Shown: piece after piece, positions 7,635 through 17,363 of the stretch | Layout: the number at the start of each line of letters is the position of its first letter | Position numbering within the stretch: the stretch's first letter is position 1 | NCBI GenBank assembly: GCA_963822145.1 | Contig: CAWGGG010000004.1 | Location: 1,054,001 to 1,118,000, forward strand | DNA from: UBA5072 sp963822145 | GTDB lineage: Bacteria; Bacteroidota; Bacteroidia; Bacteroidales; UBA10428 | Direction of reading: 5' to 3' | Length of the DNA stretch: 64,000 nucleotides | Position numbers and translations under genes: made by a program | The notes under the pieces: generated by a model | Told to the model about the DNA's origin: nothing | Seen by the model: the letters and a program-made list of their open reading frames with translations, nothing else | Databases searched by the model: none

Positions 7635-8747
7635 GTGAAATCCGGAATCAAAACAGGAATAATACTGGCGGGAATGTTGTTGCTTCTGGCAACAACATTG
7701 AAGGCGCAGGTTCTCAGAGATACATCTACCTTCAACATGGTATGCAAAGGTGTAGATTACATCTATAACCAGCAGTTCAATCAGGCAAACCATATTTATT
7801 CGAAGATCAAGGCACTCTATCCTGAACATCCCTTGACATACATCTTCAGGGGATTGATCACCTATTGGGAGAAGTATCCGTTAATACCTTCCTCTCCTTC
7901 CAGGGAATCCTTTGAGAAGGATATGAAACATGCTATAGAATTGTGCGAAAAGAAGCCCCATAACCGTGATGAAGCAGAATATCTCTTATGCAATATCGGC
8001 GCCAGGGGATTATTGCTGTTGTTTTATGCAGATAACGACCTGAGCATGGAAGTCTTGTCCCTTGCATCAAGCACTTACCAGCATGTTAAAGAGTCGTTTA
8101 ACTATACGAGTACCTTCTCCGATTTTTACTTTTTTACCGGATTGTACAATTACTATCGTGAGGCCTATCCTGAAGCCCACCCGGTATATAAACCACTGGC
8201 GGTTTGGTTTCCCAAAGGGGATAAGATCAGAGGTTTGAACGAGTTACAACTGGCTTCCAAAAATGCGATTATACTGAAAGCGGAAGCGTATACTTTCCTG
8301 GCAGGTATCTATATCAGTTTTGAAAATAACTTCAGACAGGCTTATACATACAGCAAAACCCTTCACGAGCTCTATCCCCGGAACTCCCAGTATATGGCGG
8401 TATATATAAAAAATCTACTGTTGGTGAAACAATATGCTGATGCCGAAAATATGATCACATCCAGTCATTCGAAGTACTCCAATTCCTTTTTTCAGGCCCA
8501 GTTATTCATTTTCCAGGGTATATTGTATGAAAAGAAATACGGTGATCTGAATAGAGCCCAGGCTTTTTATCAGAAAGGGATTAAGGATATAGCACCATTT
8601 GGAGCTTTCGGAAATGAATATGCCGCCTATGCTTATTTCGGACTCAGCAGGATAAGTGAAAGCCGGGGTGATAAACATGGGAAAAAAACCTACTTCAAGC
8701 AGGCTATGGATTTAGCCAGTTATAAAAATGTGAACTTCAATGAGTGA
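7635..8747 (+). CDS. Secreted TPR-repeat protein
   Basis: From the GTG at 7635 the product begins MKSGIKTGIILAGMLLLLAT and ends its signal region near LKAQ, so it is probably exported. A TTG five codons upstream is a less likely start. The rest (about 345 residues) is alpha-helical, with repeat-like stretches rich in aromatic and alanine positions (for example HPLTYIFRGLITYWEKYP and a final AYAYFGLSRISESRGDKHGK) that fit tetratricopeptide repeats. No enzymatic motif is visible. It follows the radical SAM gene by 18 bases and is probably the last gene of that operon, where it could act as a scaffold. The gene ends 12 bases before the convergent permease gene. Confidence 0.7.
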   Translation: MKSGIKTGIILAGMLLLLATTLKAQVLRDTSTFNMVCKGVDYIYNQQFNQANHIYSKIKALYPEHPLTYIFRGLITYWEKYPLIPSSPSRESFEKDMKHAIELCEKKPHNRDEAEYLLCNIGARGLLLLFYADNDLSMEVLSLASSTYQHVKESFNYTSTFSDFYFFTGLYNYYREAYPEAHPVYKPLAVWFPKGDKIRGLNELQLASKNAIILKAEAYTFLAGIYISFENNFRQAYTYSKTLHELYPRNSQYMAVYIKNLLLVKQYADAENMITSSHSKYSNSFFQAQLFIFQGILYEKKYGDLNRAQAFYQKGIKDIAPFGAFGNEYAAYAYFGLSRISESRGDKHGKKTYFKQAMDLASYKNVNFNE

Positions 8748-8759
8748 TGGTTTGCCTGC

Positions 8760-9467
8760 TCACACGAACTTCTCACGCTGCTGCAGGTTCATCAGACCCC
8801 ATAACAGTGCAATTACCGCCCCGATGACGAGCATCAGCCTGTTCTGGTGAACCACATTCATCCAGATAGTCAGGTTCATATCAATGGGAACATTATAGGG
8901 ATTCAGGAACACGTTCCATTTGCTTTTTGACAGCGGTTCATTCATAATAAAGAATACAAGTCCGATAATGATCATTACCACAGCTGCGCCGTTGCCGTTT
9001 TTAATCAGTGTGGTAAACAAAAAGGTGAGACAGGCCAGAAAGAACAAAGGACTCATGAGTTGGAGCACCATCTCGAATACCGGAATTTTCACCACCGAAA
9101 ACCAGGCGAAGAGCGCCATCAGCAGCAGCAGAACAACCAGCAGCAACATGGCGATCACAAATCGCAGGACATACACCTTATAACGGTAATCCGGGACACC
9201 AAATATTATTTCCAGCATCCGGGTATCTTTGTCATTTTGGATATTGTAAACAACAGGATAGAACATGATCAGGATCCCGGGAAAAATCAGCAGGTCATAA
9301 ATATCATTGATAACGGGATTTGAATCGGAAAACAGCATGATCCCGGTAATAACCAGGAAGAACATCCAGGCAGCTATGAGAAAATAAATAAAACGGCCTG
9401 AGAAAACGATCTTCAGGTTATAACTTACAATATTAATAATCAACCTTATGCGTTCAGCAATCTTCAT
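8760..9467 (-). CDS. ABC-2 type transporter permease
   Basis: This 235-residue protein has about six hydrophobic segments (near residues 25-47, 58-75, 105-128, 133-155, 162-180 and 210-228) and the NDKDTRMLEIIFGVPDYRYKVYVLRF stretch that resembles the coupling-helix region of ABC-2 permeases. It has no nucleotide-binding motifs, so it needs a partner ATPase. Its ATG at 9467 overlaps the stop of the RND-ABC fusion gene (TAATG), which indicates translational coupling and makes the fused ATPase the natural partner. It is the last gene of a seven-gene export operon. The substrate is unknown. Confidence 0.8.
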   Translation of the reverse strand: MKIAERIRLIINIVSYNLKIVFSGRFIYFLIAAWMFFLVITGIMLFSDSNPVINDIYDLLIFPGILIMFYPVVYNIQNDKDTRMLEIIFGVPDYRYKVYVLRFVIAMLLLVVLLLLMALFAWFSVVKIPVFEMVLQLMSPLFFLACLTFLFTTLIKNGNGAAVVMIIIGLVFFIMNEPLSKSKWNVFLNPYNVPIDMNLTIWMNVVHQNRLMLVIGAVIALLWGLMNLQQREKFV

Positions 9468-12400
9468 TACTCAGGAGTTTTGGTGTCAGGTTCTGAACTT
9501 TTGATTGCACGCTCGTGCAGCAGACAAAGATAGGCATCCTCGAGATTGGCTTTAACTACATGTGCTCCCTCCGCCGGGTATTCATCCGCCATACATCTGA
9601 CGCGTATATTTTGACCGTCGCGCATGTGGTGTATGATCACGTATTTTTCTTTGAACACTTCAAAAGAATTAATGTCCATATCGGCCATCCATATTTTTCC
9701 CTGTGCCAGATGGGCCATTTGAACGGGCTCACCCAGGTATACCACTTCCCCGTTTTTCACCACAGCAACTTTATTGCAGGAACTGGCGACATCCTCAATA
9801 ATATGGGTGGAAAAGATGACAATACGGTCACGGCTCAGTTCCACCAGCAGGTTCCTGAACCGGATGCGCTCGCGCGGATCGAGACCTGCAGTGGGTTCAT
9901 CAACAACCAGGATCCGGGGCAGGTGCATCAGGATCTGGGCTATTCCGATACGCTGTTTCATACCACCGGAATAAGATCCGAGTTTTTCGTTCTTATGACT
10001 GCTCATATGTACCGCTTTCAGCACATATTCAACCCGTTCCTCCCGAAGCCTTCGATCGTACAGTTTTTTCAGGATGCCCATGTAATTCAAAAATTCCCAT
10101 GCAGTAAGATTCTCATACACCCCGAATTCCTGAGGCAGGTAACCGATCAGGCCCTGCAACTCCTCGCGTTTATAACGGGTATCGAATTCGTTAATGGTGA
10201 TCTGTCCGTAACTGGGTTCCAATATGCCACAGATGATGCGCATCAGGGTAGATTTGCCGGCTCCGTTGGGACCCAACAGGCCGAACATACCATTTTCAAT
10301 GTCAAACGATACTCCTTTAAGCGCTTTAAAGGGTGTTTTCTTCTTTCCGATAACAGGGATCAGCAATACAAAGCGGAAAAAGGTCTTTCGCAGGCCAATG
10401 AATCTGCCCTGCAAACGATTGATGTTTACGTGTTCCCTGTATAGCTTGTCGGAAGTAGCTTTGATCAGCAACAAAAGGTACCAGAGTAATGCAGCCGGTA
10501 TAAGCAGGCCTATCAGCTTGTATTTGAGATAAAACAGAAAAAGAATCACCAGTGGCAAAAACCAGTTAACCATGCTATAAAACCAGGATGATAAGCGCCG
10601 GGGCCATTTCCTGTATTGCTTTTCACCGGTGCCGGTGAAAAAGATTTTCACAGGCGCTGCCATCGAGAGGGCCAGCAGGTATAATCCAACCGGTAATACA
10701 AAATACCAGAATCCGCTTTCCAGATAAAAATAGATAAAATAGATGGCATATCCAGCCAGGGGCAACTGCCAGACCAGGTAATCAAAGTCCTTCCAGCTGG
10801 AAAAGGTCCTTTCGAGACCCAGTCGTTTTCTGATTTTTAATCCTGATTTCCATTCCCTGACAAATCGACTGTCGCGGTCATAGATCTTAACCAGGTTTCG
10901 CACATGGATGTGCAGAGGAGTGGATTCATCAATCAGTTTTTCATTGGCTTTACGGGAACTTGTTTTTACAAAATAAACTGCCGCGGGCGCCAGTACAATC
11001 AACACGATGAAATCAATGATTTTCCAAACCAGGGAATCTATGTTGTCATAAATCAGGTAAGCCCCTGCCAGGTAACCTGCAAAAATGATGACTTTGGTAT
11101 ACCATACCTGCTCAAAGATCCAGGATAGTGCAGATTTTATGCCCGAATTCAGGGTGGGAATGAACACGAGCGTAAGCAGGGTACTCAAACCCAGGCCGCC
11201 GATAATGGTTATGGCAAAGGGCGCACCCACCTGCGTGACGTATTCAGCTTTCCCCATAGCCAGCGGGAACAGTGCAATGATAGTGGTAAGCGAAGTGATC
11301 AGTATGGGTCTGACCCTTGCCAGCCCGGCCATCATTAGCGAACGTGAAGGTCGGTAGCCTCTGTTCTGCAGCACATTGGAGTAATCAAGGAGAATAATAC
11401 CGTTGTTCACCACAATTCCGATGAGAATAACAAAACCGGTAAGCGTGTTGGCATTCATCAGTGAATTTCCGGTGAGGATCAATGCTATCAGTGAACCTAT
11501 GGCAGCAAGAGGAATGGCAAACAAAATAACTACAGGTTTGGAAAACGATTCAAATACCGAGGCCAGGATCATATAAATGAGGATCAGGGCCGCCAGTATT
11601 AAAAATTTGAAATCACTCAGGTCCTGTTGTTCATGCACAACCTCCATCGTTATTCCTGAAGGGCGGGCAACACTGTTTAAAAGGTTTTCCACCTCCAGCC
11701 TGGCCGCTGTAAGCAGATCTTTATCATCCTGAACTTCCGTGATAAAGGAATAGGTTACCTCCAGCTGCTTTTCCTGGTTTACACGCCTGATGGAGGGAAC
11801 ACCATCGGTAAAACTAAAGCTGCTGATGTTCTGCAGTTCAAATAATGCCGCATTCCTGCCCCTGATAGGGAGCTGTTTCAGGTCGCTCAGATTCCGGTCG
11901 GTCTGTTCAACCGGTTTTTCTGTGCGGATCTGAATATCATATTCCTCGGCACCTTGTTTGAAAGCCACACCGCTTGAGAACTCATGCGGGAAGGAATTCA
12001 GCTCTGATAAGACTGTCGATGCAGGAATATCATACAGCGACATCAGCTGCTTGTCGAAATTCAGCAAAATCTCAGGCCTGGCGGAGGGAATGTTAATATT
12101 CACCATGCTCACGGCCTGCTGCTGGGAGAGATAATACTTTACCAGGTTCGCCTGTGTAATGATCTGGTCATAGTTTTCTCCTTTAATATTGACCTTTTCA
12201 ACCTGATTTCCAATACCCAGTAATTGCTCCATCCCAAGATCATCTCCTCCTGTATTACCGCCAAACCTGCGTCCTGAAACCGGCGGATCCCAGCTGAAGC
12301 TTGCCGGCTCCAGTCCGGACATGCTATTCATGACTTCCTGCTTGATTTTGGGAACCGTGAAATTCCTTACCTTTTTAAAATCCTTGTTCAATGCAATGGT

Positions 12401-14209
12401 TATCACCGCTTCCTCTTCATAGATCTGACTGATAACCTCTTTCTTTTCCTTCAGGGGTTCCAGCCTTTTTTCCATCTCGGCTACCAGCAGGTCAGTATTA
12501 TCCAGCGTTGTACCACCCGGCAATGTTGTATATAAAGTCAGTTCAATGATCTCAGGTTCCTGGGTATTGATGAAGCTAAGGCCCAGACTGATCAGCAGGG
12601 TAATAAAAAATACGCCCAGGGCTCCCAGAGCCATCCGGGCAGGGTATCGCATGCATGTTTTAAGGATCACCCTGTAGATCTGTATCAGGCGGTTATGAAA
12701 GGAGATCACCGTAAAATTGACAGCATCCCGATGTTGCTGACGCTTCAGGAAGGTATGGGTAATCATGGGAACCAGCAGCATGGCCACTACCAGGGAAACC
12801 AGCAGGGTAGAAAGGATGGATACACCGACATGCTTACCCAGGATGGCTACCAGGAAATTCCTGGAAAAGGCAAAGGGTAAAAACACCATTACCGTGGTAA
12901 GAGTGGCTGCAAAAACGGAGCGCCATACCTCTGTTGTTCCCTGGATGACAGCTGTATCGGTATCCGTGTTCCGCGATGCGAGGCGGTATATATTTTCCAT
13001 GACCACCACACTGTTGTCGAGCAGCATTCCTACAGCCAAGGCTATGCCCAGCAGGGTGAGACTATTAATAGAAATACCTGCTGCATAAAAGAAATTGAAG
13101 GCGGTATACACCGATATGGGAATAGCCAGGCTTATGGCCAGGACGAGCCGGATATTCTTCAGAAAGATCCACAGGATAAAAACGGCAAGCAGCCCGCCAA
13201 CCAGCGCCAGCTGAATGATCAGGTCAATGTTTCTTTCCATCCTTTCAGCTGCGTTGTTCTGGACAACTATTTCTATATCTTTGACGGTCAATTCTTTATT
13301 AAGAGCACTGATAACATCTTTTACCCTGTTCGCCAGATCAATCATATTCGATTGGGTATCCCGGGTAAGTTGCATGGTAACCGCTTCTTTTCCATTGACC
13401 CTGCTGTAGGAATCCTGATTTTTGAATCCAAACCGGATGTCGGCAACATCTTTTAGCCGCACGGAACCAGGTTCCCGAACAACCAGTTCGCGGATATCCG
13501 AAATATCGGAAAATTCAGCAACCACATTGACGAAGATCAGACGGTTATCCTCCGTAATTTTACCGGCAAATGTTCTGGTTCGGCTATTCTGACTGAGGGC
13601 ACTGCGGATGGTGGCCGGTGTAATGCCATAAGCCTTGCAGGTTTCTTCATTCAGGATGATCTCGACGGATTTTTCACGTCCCCCGAAAACGGCCACATTG
13701 GCGATGCCGTTCACATTCTGCAATCGTTTCACAATGTCCCTGTTAACTACTTCACGCACTCGGTCAACTCCTCCCCCGCCCCTTACCTGGAGGGTCATTA
13801 ACATATTGTTCAGTTGTTCCATGTCGAAACGCAGTGCCTGAACGTAAAAATCGGCAGGGATCTTTTTCTTGACTTCTTCTATTTTCTCCAGTAGTTTCAG
13901 GTAGGCCAGCTTGATATCCGTATTGCGCTGGTAGGAGATTTGAATGAAGCCCTGTTGCTGATCATTGGTGGATTCAATCTTTTCAATGCCCTTGAGGGTT
14001 CCGATGGCCCCTTCAATAGGAATGATGGCCTGGTTCTCCATGTATTTCGGATCCACTTCAAGTGGCGTGCCCACCTGCACAAACAGATAGGGTATTTGTG
14101 TATTGGGAAAAAGCTCAACGGGCAGCTGCTTATAGGAGAAGATCCCCAGCATTGACAGCCCTGTAAAGAGCATGGCAATAAGCACTTTTCGCCTGATGAT
14201 GAAATTCAT
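9467..14209 (-). CDS. RND efflux permease fused to an ABC ATPase domain
   Basis: A 1580-residue fusion. Residues 1 to about 1035 form a complete RND pump of the AcrB/HAE-like type, with an N-terminal helix then FSYKQLPVELFPN, and GMLLDNSVVVMENI carrying the helix-4 Asp. Two more helices follow. Near residue 1103 comes IHVRNLVKIY, which resembles the first strand and A-loop Tyr (Y1110) of an ABC domain. It is then interrupted by about 180 residues with four hydrophobic segments. The rest of the ABC domain follows: Walker A GPNGAGKST (1313-1321, K1319), signature YSGGMKQR, Walker B ILVVDEPTAGLD (D1437, E1438) and a switch His in STHI. The ATPase motifs are intact. The downstream permease gene overlaps by one base. 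I infer an ATP-powered permease working with this RND set. Confidence 0.85.
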   Translation of the reverse strand: MNFIIRRKVLIAMLFTGLSMLGIFSYKQLPVELFPNTQIPYLFVQVGTPLEVDPKYMENQAIIPIEGAIGTLKGIEKIESTNDQQQGFIQISYQRNTDIKLAYLKLLEKIEEVKKKIPADFYVQALRFDMEQLNNMLMTLQVRGGGGVDRVREVVNRDIVKRLQNVNGIANVAVFGGREKSVEIILNEETCKAYGITPATIRSALSQNSRTRTFAGKITEDNRLIFVNVVAEFSDISDIRELVVREPGSVRLKDVADIRFGFKNQDSYSRVNGKEAVTMQLTRDTQSNMIDLANRVKDVISALNKELTVKDIEIVVQNNAAERMERNIDLIIQLALVGGLLAVFILWIFLKNIRLVLAISLAIPISVYTAFNFFYAAGISINSLTLLGIALAVGMLLDNSVVVMENIYRLASRNTDTDTAVIQGTTEVWRSVFAATLTTVMVFLPFAFSRNFLVAILGKHVGVSILSTLLVSLVVAMLLVPMITHTFLKRQQHRDAVNFTVISFHNRLIQIYRVILKTCMRYPARMALGALGVFFITLLISLGLSFINTQEPEIIELTLYTTLPGGTTLDNTDLLVAEMEKRLEPLKEKKEVISQIYEEEAVITIALNKDFKKVRNFTVPKIKQEVMNSMSGLEPASFSWDPPVSGRRFGGNTGGDDLGMEQLLGIGNQVEKVNIKGENYDQIITQANLVKYYLSQQQAVSMVNINIPSARPEILLNFDKQLMSLYDIPASTVLSELNSFPHEFSSGVAFKQGAEEYDIQIRTEKPVEQTDRNLSDLKQLPIRGRNAALFELQNISSFSFTDGVPSIRRVNQEKQLEVTYSFITEVQDDKDLLTAARLEVENLLNSVARPSGITMEVVHEQQDLSDFKFLILAALILIYMILASVFESFSKPVVILFAIPLAAIGSLIALILTGNSLMNANTLTGFVILIGIVVNNGIILLDYSNVLQNRGYRPSRSLMMAGLARVRPILITSLTTIIALFPLAMGKAEYVTQVGAPFAITIIGGLGLSTLLTLVFIPTLNSGIKSALSWIFEQVWYTKVIIFAGYLAGAYLIYDNIDSLVWKIIDFIVLIVLAPAAVYFVKTSSRKANEKLIDESTPLHIHVRNLVKIYDRDSRFVREWKSGLKIRKRLGLERTFSSWKDFDYLVWQLPLAGYAIYFIYFYLESGFWYFVLPVGLYLLALSMAAPVKIFFTGTGEKQYRKWPRRLSSWFYSMVNWFLPLVILFLFYLKYKLIGLLIPAALLWYLLLLIKATSDKLYREHVNINRLQGRFIGLRKTFFRFVLLIPVIGKKKTPFKALKGVSFDIENGMFGLLGPNGAGKSTLMRIICGILEPSYGQITINEFDTRYKREELQGLIGYLPQEFGVYENLTAWEFLNYMGILKKLYDRRLREERVEYVLKAVHMSSHKNEKLGSYSGGMKQRIGIAQILMHLPRILVVDEPTAGLDPRERIRFRNLLVELSRDRIVIFSTHIIEDVASSCNKVAVVKNGEVVYLGEPVQMAHLAQGKIWMADMDINSFEVFKEKYVIIHHMRDGQNIRVRCMADEYPAEGAHVVKANLEDAYLCLLHERAIKSSEPDTKTPE

Positions 14210-14218
14210 ATCCTGTGA

Positions 14219-17200
14219 TTATCCTTCAGTGGGTTCTGGAATGGTCTTCTTTCTGTCGAAAATATAATATACACAAGGAATTACTATGAGCGACATGAAG
14301 GTGGAAGCAATCAAACCGGCAATAAGAGCAATGGCCAGAGGAGACCGGAGGGCGGCACTTTCACCGATTCCCAGGGTTAATGGCAGCAAACCCAGGATGG
14401 AAGAAAGGCTTGTCATCAATATAGGCCGGATGCGGTTTTGAGCCGCCCGAAGAATGGCCTCCCGAAGCGGATAACCCTGATCCCTGAACTGGTTAATAGC
14501 ATCAACCAGTAAGATGGAGTTATTGACAGCAATACCCCCCAGCATGATAATTCCAATGTAGGCCATGATATTCAAAGATTTTCCAAGCAGGAAGAAAGCC
14601 CATACAGAACCCGCGCCTGCAAGTGGTATGGTGAGCAGCACAGTGAAAGGATGGATCAGGGATTCGAATTGTGAGGCCATGACCATATACACCAGCACCA
14701 CCGATAAAATCAGGGCAAAACCCAGGCTCGACATGGCATCCTGACGTTTCTGCTCCTCGCCGGTTATGGAAATAGAATAATCTGGAGGGAGTATGAGCGC
14801 CTGCAGCTTTTCCCGCACCCGGGCAATTACCTTGTCAAAGGCAACAGTCCGGTCGATATCGGCAGTGACCGTGCCGATCCGGTTTTGGTTATTGCGCAAC
14901 AGCTGCTTGGGTGAAACCGTCTTTTCAATCCGGGCAACTTCATACAAAGGAACATCTCCCCTGCTGCTTTTCAAAGTTACCGAATTGAATTCGATCATAC
15001 TGAGATCCGGAAGTTTTACCGTAATGTCATTCATTTCACCTGAATTATCAAATCTACCGGCATTCTTGCCCATTAGGAGATCCTTAAGCTGTTGGGCAAT
15101 GCCTTCGGCAGTGAGATTATACAGCGATGCCATGTACCGGTCTATAATGACATCCATTTCAGGGGCTCCCTCTTCAATGCTTGTTTTTAGATTGTATATT
15201 GCAGGAATATCGATAAGGCTGGCTTTAACCGCAGTGGTTATGGTATCGAGCACCCGGATATCCTTCCCTGTAACTTCCACCATCAGGGGTGATTCATCTG
15301 TACCGAGTGTCGACTCCAATGCAGTTTCATTGCGGATCACCTTAACTTCTGCATCAGGCAGATTCAGGGTTATCCTTCCTATTTCAGCAATGATGGATTC
15401 AGACTCCCGGAGGGCCGAGGTTTTCAGACGGATCTTCACTATAGCTGTATTCTCATTTTGAAAAACCGATTTTTCGGAAGTCGAGCTGCCGGTGGGTCCG
15501 ATCTGACTGTAAACAATTTCAGCCCGATCACCCAAAACTTCGTTCAGCATCGATTCCAGGTTCTTCACCGTCCCTTCGGTGCGCTGCAACTCAGTTCCTT
15601 CTTTCAGCTTGATGTCCAGACTGAATTCATTGGTTCCGCTCTGGGGGATGTACTCACTTCCGACAAAAGGGAGAATAAGGACCGTGCCACCGATCAGGAC
15701 AAGCGCCATCAGGATCACCCATTTTCGGTTATCCAGCACCCGCGACAGCACCCCGGTGTACCAGTAAAACCGAAGGGATTTGGTCGCCGCAACAGCGGGA
15801 CGTTTGTAATACATCCAATGAAAAAGCATGGGGATAATCAGGATGGCAATGATCAGGGAAGCAACCTGGGAAAAGGCAACGGTCCAGGCCTGATCTTTAA
15901 ACAGGGCCCCTGAAGCGCCGTGAAGGTAAACGATAGGCAGGAAAACCACAATGGTGGTCAGTGTGGATGAAATAATGGCCCCGCCCACCTCAGAAGTTCC
16001 ACGAATGCAGGATTCCTTCAGGGAGTTACCCGATTCGAGATTCCGGAAGATGTTTTCCACAATGACAATGGCGTTGTCAACCAGCATACCCGCCCCGAGC
16101 GCCAATCCTCCCAGGGTCATAATATTCAGCGTCAAACCATAAAAATACATCAGCGAAAAGGTTGCAACAATCGATACCGGCAATACAAAGCTCACAATGA
16201 GCGTAAGCCCTGCCCGGCGGAGAAAGAGGAACAGAACAAGGATTGAAAACAGCGCTCCGATCAGGGCCGTATCCCTCAGTTCACCAATGGCATTCTGGAT
16301 GAAGGAAGCCTGGTTCTGGACCAGTACAAACTGGTAACCCGGGAGTGCTTTTTTAATGGATTCCAGCGATTTATTAAGATCCTCAACCGCTTTTACCGTA
16401 TTGTAACCGGTTTCTTTATAAATGGAAAGTCCGACGCAGCGTTTCCCGTTCACCCTGACAATATTTTCCGGCTTTTTATTGGAAAACCTCACATTGGCAA
16501 CATCCCTCAGGAGTACCGGTACGCGGTCGTTAACGGAAGCAACAGAGGTAGCGGGTGAAGCAATCCCGGCTGATGCGGGGGACGCAACGGCGGAACCTGA
16601 TGTAGTCTGCCTGTAGCTAACCACTATATTGTTGAGGTCGTTTTCAGTGGAAAGGAGAGAGGTTCCTTTAATGATGTATCGCTTCCCCATTTCAACGATA
16701 CTGCCGCCGGAGACATTGCGGTTCATACTCATGATCTGCTGCACCAGATTGTCGGTGGTAAGACCAAACGCCGCCAGACGATAGGGATCGGTCTCCACAA
16801 CAATTTCCTTCTCTTCAATACCAGTCAGCAACACATCAGCAACGCCATCAAGTCGGATCAACTCATTCCGGATATAATCCTCGCCGGTTTTTCGCAATTC
16901 ATTCATATCGGTGATTTCCGGATGAACCATTGCCAGGATCATGACAGGTGAAGCATTAGGGTCATGCTGGGTAATTACAAACTCATCAATTTCCGTATTC
17001 TGGCTGTAATTGGTCAGGGCTTTCTGCAGATCCAGGAAAGCTTCATCCATATCCATGCCCCAATTGTATTCGACTTTAACCCTGGCAGCACCCACCATGC
17101 AGGTCGAAGATACCTGGGTAACACCTTTCAGCCGGATGGCCTGTGATTCGATACCTTCAACAAACTGCTTTTCAATTTCTTCCGGAGGTCTCTCCCCGGC

Positions 17201-17353
17201 TCTCAGTTCAACAAAAATACGTGGAGCATTGATTTCCGGGAACAGGTCGATACTTAGTTTTCCGAAGGAAATATATCCGAGCAGAAGTATTCCCAGGATA
17301 ATCATGGATATGGTTACCGGGTAACTGACTGCAAATTTTACAATTCTCTTCAT
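14219..17353 (-). CDS. RND efflux transporter permease (AcrB/HAE-like)
   Basis: At 1044 residues this is a normal-length RND pump: an N-terminal helix, FGKLSIDLFPEINAPR, two large periplasmic loops, GAGMLVDNAIVIVENIFRN with the proton-relay Asp on helix 4, and GIAVNNSILLVDAINQFRDQG on helix 10. It should export small lipophilic compounds by proton antiport with the neighbouring adaptor and TolC-like channel. An oddity is an Ala/Ser/Pro-rich low-complexity insert (TTSGSAVASPASAGIASPAT) in the first periplasmic domain. It lies 9 bases before the RND-ABC fusion gene and 10 bases after the adaptor gene. Two RND subunits in one operon may form a heteromeric pump, as in MdtBC; that is inference. 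Confidence 0.9.
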   Translation of the reverse strand: MKRIVKFAVSYPVTISMIILGILLLGYISFGKLSIDLFPEINAPRIFVELRAGERPPEEIEKQFVEGIESQAIRLKGVTQVSSTCMVGAARVKVEYNWGMDMDEAFLDLQKALTNYSQNTEIDEFVITQHDPNASPVMILAMVHPEITDMNELRKTGEDYIRNELIRLDGVADVLLTGIEEKEIVVETDPYRLAAFGLTTDNLVQQIMSMNRNVSGGSIVEMGKRYIIKGTSLLSTENDLNNIVVSYRQTTSGSAVASPASAGIASPATSVASVNDRVPVLLRDVANVRFSNKKPENIVRVNGKRCVGLSIYKETGYNTVKAVEDLNKSLESIKKALPGYQFVLVQNQASFIQNAIGELRDTALIGALFSILVLFLFLRRAGLTLIVSFVLPVSIVATFSLMYFYGLTLNIMTLGGLALGAGMLVDNAIVIVENIFRNLESGNSLKESCIRGTSEVGGAIISSTLTTIVVFLPIVYLHGASGALFKDQAWTVAFSQVASLIIAILIIPMLFHWMYYKRPAVAATKSLRFYWYTGVLSRVLDNRKWVILMALVLIGGTVLILPFVGSEYIPQSGTNEFSLDIKLKEGTELQRTEGTVKNLESMLNEVLGDRAEIVYSQIGPTGSSTSEKSVFQNENTAIVKIRLKTSALRESESIIAEIGRITLNLPDAEVKVIRNETALESTLGTDESPLMVEVTGKDIRVLDTITTAVKASLIDIPAIYNLKTSIEEGAPEMDVIIDRYMASLYNLTAEGIAQQLKDLLMGKNAGRFDNSGEMNDITVKLPDLSMIEFNSVTLKSSRGDVPLYEVARIEKTVSPKQLLRNNQNRIGTVTADIDRTVAFDKVIARVREKLQALILPPDYSISITGEEQKRQDAMSSLGFALILSVVLVYMVMASQFESLIHPFTVLLTIPLAGAGSVWAFFLLGKSLNIMAYIGIIMLGGIAVNNSILLVDAINQFRDQGYPLREAILRAAQNRIRPILMTSLSSILGLLPLTLGIGESAALRSPLAIALIAGLIASTFMSLIVIPCVYYIFDRKKTIPEPTEG

Positions 17354-17363
17354 GACTGAAGTT

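Noticed and set aside
9515..10444. Open plus-strand frame of about 309 codons opposite the ABC part of the RND-ABC fusion gene
   Set aside because: It is antisense to an intact ATPase coding region with clear motifs and encodes no recognisable domain. The same holds for the 301-codon frame at 21190-22095 opposite the permease-M1 gene.
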